A stretch of 64,000 nucleotides of DNA from Nemertoderma westbladi (Eukaryota > Xenacoelomorpha > Nemertodermatida > Nemertodermatidae), in assembly GCA_032718475.1 (NCBI GenBank), contig JAUCBJ010008659.1, forward strand, positions 1 to 64,000, written 5' to 3'. A program made the translations under genes and the position numbers. Positions 57,267 to 64,000 of this stretch are shown one piece after another. A model generated the notes under the pieces. The model was given only the letters and a program-made list of their open reading frames with translations, was not told the origin of the DNA and did not search any database. The number at the start of each line of letters is the position of its first letter. The first letter of the stretch is position 1.

Positions 57267-59319
57267 ACTACTATTACTAGTATCGGGATGCTGCATTGCA
57301 GCTGCATTTTTAAGAATGCTGTGCCGGCTTGTCAACAAAATTGCGCCGCCACAACTCCCTATCACCCATGACATTTGCATCTTTCCGAATCTTCAAGACC
57401 AGTGTCCTTTAAGATGCGTCTCAAGAAAGTCATGGGCTGTCCACCATGCGTATTCACTCCATGGGGCTGCCAAAGTACAAGATTATGCACTGGCTGGTCC
57501 TCACGGCGAAAGCAATGTCCTACAAAGTGGAGGCGATTTTGTTCTAGTGTCAAGCTTGGGGGAACCAATGAGACACCTCCAATGTTATATAGTGTCTGGT
57601 TGGAGATGTTTGCATTGTACTTGACACAATGAACCCGGCGTAGCATTCTTGTGAATGTGCCATCCAGAGATTTGGTATCCTCAGCAGTTAGAGCCCAGCA
57701 TGGACTCCCATAGAGGAGTACTGGAACTACTGCTGCTCTAAATAATCGGACCTTAAGTTTCCGATTAATTCTCGGTGACTTCCAAATCCTGGAAAGCCTA
57801 TTCAAGGCTGCCCATGCCTTTCCCTTACGTATTCGAAGGTCCTCACCTGACTTCCGGATCCATGATCCCAGGTAACAGAAGTCGTCCACATGCTCAAGCA
57901 TACCATCCTTTGAGCTTATGCTCATCCGATCAGAGACTTGCTGAGAACTTTCAAAGTTAACTGTCAAAATTTTGGTCTTTTTGGAGTTAATAAAAAGACC
58001 AACACTAGAAGCAGCATGAGCTGAGGAGCCGTTGGGCTCCCTCTAGTGATTCTGAGAGTACTCCTAAGTCATCAGCAAAGTCTAGATCAGTTAGGTACTT
58101 GGCAGGATTTCCTCGACTACTGGAGCCAGTAGGTCGAGTTATCATCACCCCATCATCATTATGATGATCTAAGGACATGCGTAGAACATAGTCAACCACA
58201 ATTATGAACAAGAATGGTGCAAGTGTGTCTCCCTGGAGGACGCCCCATAACACTTCAAATGGTTCTGTGTCACCATCAACAGTAGACACAAATGTTGTCG
58301 AACCATCGTATACTGATCTGATTGCTGCAATAATTTCATCAGGAATCCCATATAATGAAAGTATGCTGAACATACGTGAGCGGGAGACTGAATCAAAGGC
58401 CTTGAAGAAGTCAACAAAGATAACAGCCAGATGCCTGTCTTTCTCTTTGATAACTCTTCAATTATCCTTCTAAGTGCCAAAATGGGTTCCATGGTCCCAC
58501 GACCTTTACGGAACCCATTCTGATTTCCACGGAGCAGTCTCTCAATGGGATCCCTGATGCGATTTAATAGAATTCTAATATATAGCTTTGCAGCAATCGA
58601 GATCAATGCGATTCCCCGAAAAGAACCATAGAGTGTTAGGTTGCCCTTCTTGGGAACTTGCACCAACTTATTTGTTTTCATTTCTTGTGGGACTCTTGTT
58701 GTTCGGTACATGTCTACTATGATGGGATAGATGAGCTTTAAACACTCAGGTATTTTAAAGACCTCAGGGGGAACACCATCTACTCCACTGGCACGATTGG
58801 TCTTAATGCTCTTTGTAGCAGCCTTCACTTCTGCAAAGGAGATATCGCCAATGAGAATATCTGGGAGTACAGACTCAGACACTTTTACTTCTATAAAGTT
58901 ATCAGGCAATACCCTGTCATTATTGAGGAGCTTTTCAAAGTGGGCCTTCCAACCATTGAGGCGATCGGCTGGTGATTCAGCCTTAACCTTGGTGGTTGGT
59001 TGGGTTTTCCGCCCAGTAAGCAAGTTGATCGATTTCCATGCCTGGGATGATTGCCTGCTGTCGTCGGCATCATTGATGGCATCAACCTGTTGGTTTATTA
59101 GCTCCTGTAGATTAACAGAGTACTGCCTGTTCAGGGACCTAGAGGCAGCCTTAACTGCATTCTTGGCCGCTGTAGTCTGTTTGAGTCGGGACTCTTTCTG
59201 CGCCTTATAGAGGTCATTTCGGCACTTCTGGATTTTGTTGTCAGTCCAGGGGGCCCTTTTCCTGTTTCGAGGGTATACAGGAACTGTACTGCTTCTGTGA
59301 AGGCAGTATAGCCCTCACA
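57267..59319 (-). mobile_element. RTE-like LINE family 1 copy, RT and C-terminus, 5' truncated
   Basis: Flanked by AGTTTTATAGTAATA and AGTTTATAGTAATA, a TSD of about 14 bp. On the minus strand it carries linker and RT N-terminal frame (59023-58202), RT second half (58373-58005) and post-RT domain (57967-57362). It has the tail ACTACTATTACTA. A few frameshifts are present, including one at 58440 and one at 58018, where about 9 bases are lost. Confidence 0.92.
58005..59023 (-). pseudogene. LINE family 1 reverse transcriptase in two overlapping frames
   Basis: Frame one reads NRASGVDGVPPEVFK, RGNQNGFRKGRGT and then shifts (SKRKTGIW) before FVDFFKAFD. Frame two reads VLWGVLQGDTLAPFLFIIVV and LDFADDLGVLSE. 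Both catalytic motifs are present in the DNA, but the frameshift between them kills the enzyme. Confidence 0.88.
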
Positions 59320-59951
59320 GTTTATAGTAATAACGTTACAACAAATATAGTATAACAATATTGATCAACGAATTTTATCATTTTCTGTTATAAGGATAGA
59401 ATCTTAGCCTTCTTGATATGTTCTTATCTCACCCTCATGTTCTTATAGACTGTGTTCTTATAAAATAAAAAGAATGTGTACTGCTCAGTGATAGAGTGCT
59501 GTTACAGTGAGAGTGAAAAATAAAAGGGGAAAAACTAAAGACAAAATAACCAAGAATATAAATAAGAAAGAAATTAAAGCCCGACTTAAGTTTGTTATAA
59601 ATTAGACACAATATTATACCTGTTCTAACACCTATAACAACACTGGTATATTTACTTGACTACAACAATTCAATTTGCATGCGTAACATTTCGAATTAAG
59701 AAAAATAAAATATATGCTAAGGTCTTCTAGATCACACTATGATAAAATTAATGTATTCTGGAAATTCAGACAAAGCGAAACCAGATACCAGATGAAAGGC
59801 TAGATAATTAAAATGGCAATGGGTTGTTTGGGAGTTGGAAATGACTATCCACTATGTACTATATATAGTACTATAAGGAAATAATATTCTATGGTCTATT
59901 GGAAAGATGATAGGATTGCAGTATATTCCATTGAACTGATTGGGTACTTAC
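59320..59951. other. upstream intron DNA, nothing recognised
   Basis: AT-rich with no motif-bearing frame. Confidence 0.5.
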
Positions 59952-60056
59952 AAGCCAATCGTCTGTCCTGTCCACTAAAGCAAGACGTGCGATCAAAGAA
60001 TTTCCACGTTCCCTTGCCATTGAAGATATAGACATTTTTCTCGTACTTGTGACACA
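59952..60056 (-). CDS. possible eag-like exon: linker between PAS and S1
   Basis: A 105-bp candidate between CAG (60059-60057) and GTAAGT (59951). It ends in phase 0, as the S1-S3 exon requires. It encodes MARERGNSLIARLALVDRTD; the GNSLIARLA part resembles the KGxSKFARLAR helix that follows PAS in EAG channels. The polypyrimidine tract is weak and similarity is short. No PAS exon was found to its right. Confidence 0.4.
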
Positions 60057-60294
60057 CTGGACAATGGACATGGACAATGCAAAATGTAATCAAAAATGCT
60101 CAGAAGGTAATATGCAAAAATGTTTCTTTTTTTGAGATTTAAAAAGAGTTTTTAATATGCTCCAATTCATTTTTCTCATCTTTAGTTGGACCAGAGCAAA
60201 TAATGTCCAAAAAAAATAACAACATATATTATTATATGTAACAATATACAATATATTATTATGTAATTTCAACATGGAATTGATGATCGGCTTG

Positions 60295-61177
60295 CACTAA
60301 TGTGGAGTCCTGTAGGACCCAGGAACATAGCGCCCCCAGATCTTACGGTCAGCCATACACAGTGCCGGCGGACCCCGTAACATAGCGCCCCCAGATCTCG
60401 TGGTCAGCCATACAAAGTGCCGGCGAACCCCAACATAGCGCCCCAGATCCCCTGGTCAGCCATACACAGTGCCGGTGAACCCCAACATAGCGCCCCAGAT
60501 CCCCTGGTCAACCATACACAGTGCCAGTGGACCACCCAGCAAATAGCGCCCCAGATCTCGTTGTCAACCATACACAGTGCCGGCGGACCCCAACATAGCG
60601 CCCCAGATCCCCTGGTCAGCCATACACAGTGCCAGTGGACCCAGCAACATAGCGCCCCCAGATCTCGTGGTCAACCCTACACAGTGCCGGTGGACCCAGT
60701 AACACAGCGCCCACAGATCTCACGGTCAGCCATACATGGTGCTGGTGGACCCAGCAACATAGCGCCCCAGATCTCGTTGTCAACCATACACAGTGCCGGC
60801 GGACCCCAACATAGCGCCCCAAATCCCCTGGTCAGCCATACACAGTGCCGGCGGACCCCAACATAGCGCCCCAGATCCCCTGGTCAGCCATACACAGTGC
60901 CAGTGGATCCAGCAACATAGCGCCCCCAGATCTCGTGGTCAGCCATACACAGTGCCGGTGGACCCAGTAACACAGCGCCCACAGATCTCACGGTCAGCCA
61001 TACATGGTGCTGGTGGACTCAGCAACATAGCGCCCCCAGATCTCGTGGTCAGCCATACACAGTGCCGGCGGACCCCAACATAGCGCCCCAGATCCCCTGG
61101 TCAGCCATACACAGTGCCAGTGGACCCAGCAACATAGCGTCCCCAGATCTCACGGTCAGCCATACACAGTGCCAGTG
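60295..61177. repeat. satellite array of 52-56 bp units, left part
   Basis: Units contain CAGATCTCGTGGTCAGCCAT, ACACAGTGCCGGCGGACCC and ACATAGCGCCCC. About 16 units, with variants CCCCTGG/CTCGTGG/CTCACGG. It is interrupted by a LINE at 61178 and resumes at 62538. Translated frames over the array are artefacts. Confidence 0.95.
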
Positions 61178-62479
61178 TCGATTGCTGCAAAGCTATACAA
61201 TAGGATTCTATTAAATCGCATCAGGGATCCCATTGAGAGACTGCTCCGTGGAAATCAGAATGGGTTCCGTAAAGGTCGTGGGACCATGGAGCCCATTTTG
61301 GCACTTAGAAGGATAATTGAAGAATTATCAAAAAAGAAAGACAGGCATCTGGCTGTTATCTTTGTTGACTTCTTCAAGGCCTTTGATTCAGTCTCTCGCT
61401 CACGTATGTTCAGCATACTTTCATTATATGGGATTCCTGATGAAATTATTGCAGCAATCAGATCAGTATACGATGGTTCGACAACATTTGTGTCTACTGT
61501 TGACGGTGACACAGAACCATTTGAAGTGTTATGGGGCGTCCTCCAAGGAGACACACTTGCACCATTCTTGTTCATTATTGTGGTTGACTATGTTCTACGC
61601 ATGTCCTTAGATCATCATAATGATGATGGGGTGATGATAACTCCACCTACTGGCTCCAGAAGTCGAGGAAATCCTGCCAAGTACCTAACTGATCTAGACT
61701 TTGCTGATGACTTAGGAGTACACTCAGAATCATTAGAGGGAGCCCAACGGCTCCTCAGCTCATTAGAACATGCTGCTTCTAGTGTTGGTCTTTTTATTAA
61801 CTCCAGAAAGACCAAAATCCTGACAGTTAACTTTGAAAGTCCTCAGCAAGTCTCTGATCGGATGAGCATAAGCTCAAAGGATGGTATGCTTGAGCATGTG
61901 GACGACTTCTGTTACCTGGGATCATGGATCCGGAAGTCAGGTGAGGACCTTCGAATACGTAAGGGAAAGGCATGGGCAGCCTTGAATAGGCTTTCCAGGA
62001 TTTGGAAGTCACCGAGAATTAATCGGAAACTTAAGGTCCGATTATTTAGAGCAGCAGTAGTTCCAGTACTCCTCTATGGGAGTCCATGCTGGGCTCTAAC
62101 TGCTGAGGACACCAAATCTCTGGATGGCACATTCACAAGAATGCTACGCCGGGTTCATTGTGTCAAGTACAATGCACACATCTCCAACCAGACACTATAT
62201 AACATTGGAGGTGTCTCATTGGTTCCCCCAAGCTTGACACTAGAACAAAATCGCCTCCGCTTTGCAGGACATTGCTTTCGCCGTGAGGACCAGCCAGTGC
62301 ATAATCTTGTACTTTGGCAGCCTCATGGAGTGAATAAGCATGGTGGACAGCCCATGACTTTCTTGAGACGCATCTTAAAGGACACTGGTCTTAAAGATGC
62401 GGATGATCTAGCAAATGTCATGGGTGATAGGGAGTTGTGGCGGTGCAATTTTGTTGACAAGCCGGCACAGCATTCTTAA
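61178..62479 (+). CDS. RTE-like RT and C-terminal domain, 434 residues open, N-terminally truncated
   Basis: In order: LYNRILLNRIRDPIERLLRG, NGFRKGRGTMEPILALRRI, VIFVDFFKAFDSVS (first catalytic Asp), LWGVLQGDTLAPFLFIIVVD, LDFADDLGVHSESLE, LINSRKTKILTVNFE, YLGSWIRKSG, YGSPCWALTAEDTKSLDG, LEQNRLRFAGHCFRRED, and DRELWRCNFVDKPAQHS to the stop. All RT motifs from 2a on are intact. Endonuclease and RT N-terminus are missing, so the copy is dead on arrival although its frame is clean. It serves as the reference for the other copies here. Confidence 0.93.
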   Translation, partial: SIAAKLYNRILLNRIRDPIERLLRGNQNGFRKGRGTMEPILALRRIIEELSKKKDRHLAVIFVDFFKAFDSVSRSRMFSILSLYGIPDEIIAAIRSVYDGSTTFVSTVDGDTEPFEVLWGVLQGDTLAPFLFIIVVDYVLRMSLDHHNDDGVMITPPTGSRSRGNPAKYLTDLDFADDLGVHSESLEGAQRLLSSLEHAASSVGLFINSRKTKILTVNFESPQQVSDRMSISSKDGMLEHVDDFCYLGSWIRKSGEDLRIRKGKAWAALNRLSRIWKSPRINRKLKVRLFRAAVVPVLLYGSPCWALTAEDTKSLDGTFTRMLRRVHCVKYNAHISNQTLYNIGGVSLVPPSLTLEQNRLRFAGHCFRREDQPVHNLVLWQPHGVNKHGGQPMTFLRRILKDTGLKDADDLANVMGDRELWRCNFVDKPAQHS

Positions 62480-62537
62480 AAATGCAGCTGCAATGCAGCA
62501 TGCCGATCCTAGTAGTAGTAGTAGTAGTAGTAGTAGT
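61178..62537 (+). mobile_element. RTE-like LINE family 1, copy inserted in the satellite
   Basis: It starts within the RT (TCGATTGCTGCAAAGC) and ends with a (TAG)n tail of about eight repeats. Satellite sequence stands on both sides. This is the best-preserved copy in the window and reads to the natural stop, suggesting it is young. Confidence 0.95.
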
Positions 62538-63160
62538 GCCGGTGGACCCAGCAACATAGCGCCCCAGATCTCGTGGTCAACCATACACAGTGCCGGCGGA
62601 CCCCAACATAGCGCCCCAGATCCCCTGGTCAGCCATACACAGTGCCAGTGGACCCAGCAAAATAGCGTCCCAAGATCTCACGGTCAGCCATACACAGTAC
62701 CGGCGGACCCAGTAACATAAGCACCCCCAGATCTCGTGGTCAGCCATACACAGTGTCGGTGGACCCAGCAACATAGCGCCCCCAGATCTCGTGGTCAGCC
62801 ATACACAGTGCCGGTGGACCCAGCAACATAGCGCCCCCAGATCTCACGGTCAGCCATACACAGTGCCGGTGGACCCAGCAACATAAGCACCCCCAGATCT
62901 CGTGGTCAGCCATACACAGTGCCGGTGGACCCAGCAACATAGCGCCCCCAGATCTCACGGTCAGCCATACACAGTGCCGGTGGACCCAGCAACATAGCGC
63001 CCCCAGATCTCACGGTCAGCATACACAGTGCCGGTGGACCCGCAACATAGTGCCCCCAGATCTCACGGTCAGCCATACACAGTGCCGGTGGACCCAGCAA
63101 CATAGCGCCCCCAGATCTCACGGTCAGCCATACACAGTGCCGGTGGACCCAGCAACATAA
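62538..63160. repeat. satellite array, right part, about 12 units
   Basis: Same unit as 60295-61177, with mainly GTGGACCCAGCAACATAGCG spacing and a few GCACCCCC variants. It ends in ACATAAAGCTAATAAGC. Confidence 0.95.
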
Positions 63161-63175
63161 AGCTAATAAGCTAGA

Positions 63176-63325
63176 TAACAGTTTCAGTTTCCATTGTCTC
63201 TGACAGTAGAGCAAGGTCATCAGCAAAGTCGAGATCGGTTAGATGTTCTGCTGGCGACACACGACCTTCACGACCTGAAGGTAGAGATATTTCCATCCCA
63301 TCAGCACTATGAATATCGCGAGATG
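63176..63325 (-). mobile_element. fragment of another RTE-like LINE (RT palm)
   Basis: On the minus strand it reads DGMEISLPSGREGRVSPAEH then LTDLDFADDLALLSETM. It resembles LTDLDFADDLGVLSE of family 1 but is clearly a different family. Both ends are cut. Confidence 0.75.
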
Positions 63326-63520
63326 TTAAGTTACATTGTTACGTTGTAAATACACAACAAATAGGCCTATCATCATTTCATTGCTATTTCGATGTAATTG
63401 TGAGCAAATTAAAATCCGAAAAATTTTGATGACTTGTATTGTATTGCCTTTACTCACAAAATCTTAAGATAAGATAACTTCACCGTATTTACAGGTGGTT
63501 GGCCCTGGTTACCGTTAATC

Positions 63521-63812
63521 ATTATTATCACGGGAATTCCTGAAGACCAGTTGTGGTAACAAAAAAATAATATAAATAAGCGAATATTGTGGCCACAGGC
63601 CTTTATTCAACGCTAAATTGATAATAATGCAACGTCAGGTACCTGTACAACTAGCAGACAGAGCTTCAAAGTGTCTGCTAGTTTGTACCGGTACCTGTCG
63701 TTGCATTTTTACCAATGTAGCGTTGAATAAAGGCCTGTGGCCACAATATTCGCTTATTTATATTATTTTTTGGTTACCATAAGTGGTCTTCAGCAATTCC
63801 CGTGATAATTAT
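63521..63812. mobile_element. 292-bp foldback element, nearly a perfect palindrome
   Basis: Arms 63521-63614 and 63719-63812 are inverted (ATTATCACGGGAATTCCTGA at the left edge; AATATTGTGGCCACAGGCCT inside). The region between is also largely self-complementary (CAGGTACC, CTAGCAGACA). The centre is near 63664. No coding capacity. 63813-64000 is AT-rich with nothing recognised. Confidence 0.88.
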
Positions 63813-64000
63813 TTACAGGTGCATAAAGCACCTGACAGCGGAAGTTTTCATATGGTTATTTCTTGAAAAAAAATTATATATAATAAACATATTGCAGAAA
63901 CCAAATTAATATATTTCGACAACCGAATTAAAATATAAGAAGTGATGATGAAAATATAATTAGAATAGAGCCGGATATTTAGATTAACTACATAACCAAA

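Noticed and set aside
60417-61083. Open frames of 85-149 residues over the satellite
   Set aside because: They exist only because a multiple-of-three repeat lacks stops in some frames; the translation is a short repeated peptide with no homologous sense.

Overview
The window looks like nuclear DNA of an invertebrate animal, most likely marine. It has spliced animal genes with large introns, several clades of non-LTR retrotransposon, a BEL/Pao LTR element, a P-superfamily (THAP) DNA transposon, tRNA-derived SINEs, many foldback elements and several tandem arrays. Nothing bacterial is present. The phylum cannot be settled from the sequence alone.

Host genes. (1) Positions 2-2116 (+) hold an intronless, divergent SLC6-type transporter frame that enters from the left edge and carries one in-frame TAA just before TM1. 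(2) On the minus strand there is a spliced EAG (KCNH) voltage-gated K+ channel gene. Four exons are certain: S1-S3 (52720-53142), S4-S5 (20530-20687), pore/S6 (19642-19892) and the start of the C-linker (18334-18533). All junction phases agree. A possible N-terminal linker exon lies at 59952-60056. The S3/S4 intron is about 32 kb and holds most of the repeats. PAS and CNBHD exons were not found.

Layout. 1-2.1 kb, SLC6. 2.5-4.1 kb, repeat copies, one carrying a hAT-like MITE for which the other gives an empty site, plus a SINE. 4.1-15.2 kb, nested LINEs: an inverted pair of RTE-like copies (A minus, B plus), a deleted second-family copy (C), and a third LINE (E) split by B. 15.2-21 kb, an ORF1-like remnant and three eag exons. 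21.0-29.1 kb, RTE-like element D cut by a pol-deleted BEL/Pao element. 29.1-35.4 kb, a foldback and old LINE pieces in AT-rich intron. 35.4-41.3 kb, a 52-bp minisatellite touching the 3' end of a LINE (F) with both ORFs open. 42.5-47.6 kb, a P-like transposon with TIRs and 8-bp target duplication, itself hit by a foldback and an RTE-like LINE. 50.4-53.9 kb, a SINE, two inverted-repeat elements, the S1-S3 exon and a partial duplicate of it. 54.7-57.1 kb, about 45 copies of a half-tRNA unit. 57.3-59.3 kb, another RTE-like copy. 60.3-63.2 kb, a roughly 55-bp satellite split by an RTE-like copy. 63.5-63.8 kb, a nearly perfect foldback.

One RTE-like family with a (TAG)n tail accounts for at least ten pieces, several with visible target-site duplications, so the order of many insertions can be read directly. 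No clearly new molecular system was found. The most notable items are the eag S4 one-residue insertion, the altered SLC6 TM1, the half-tRNA satellite, the intact LINE F and the P-like element.
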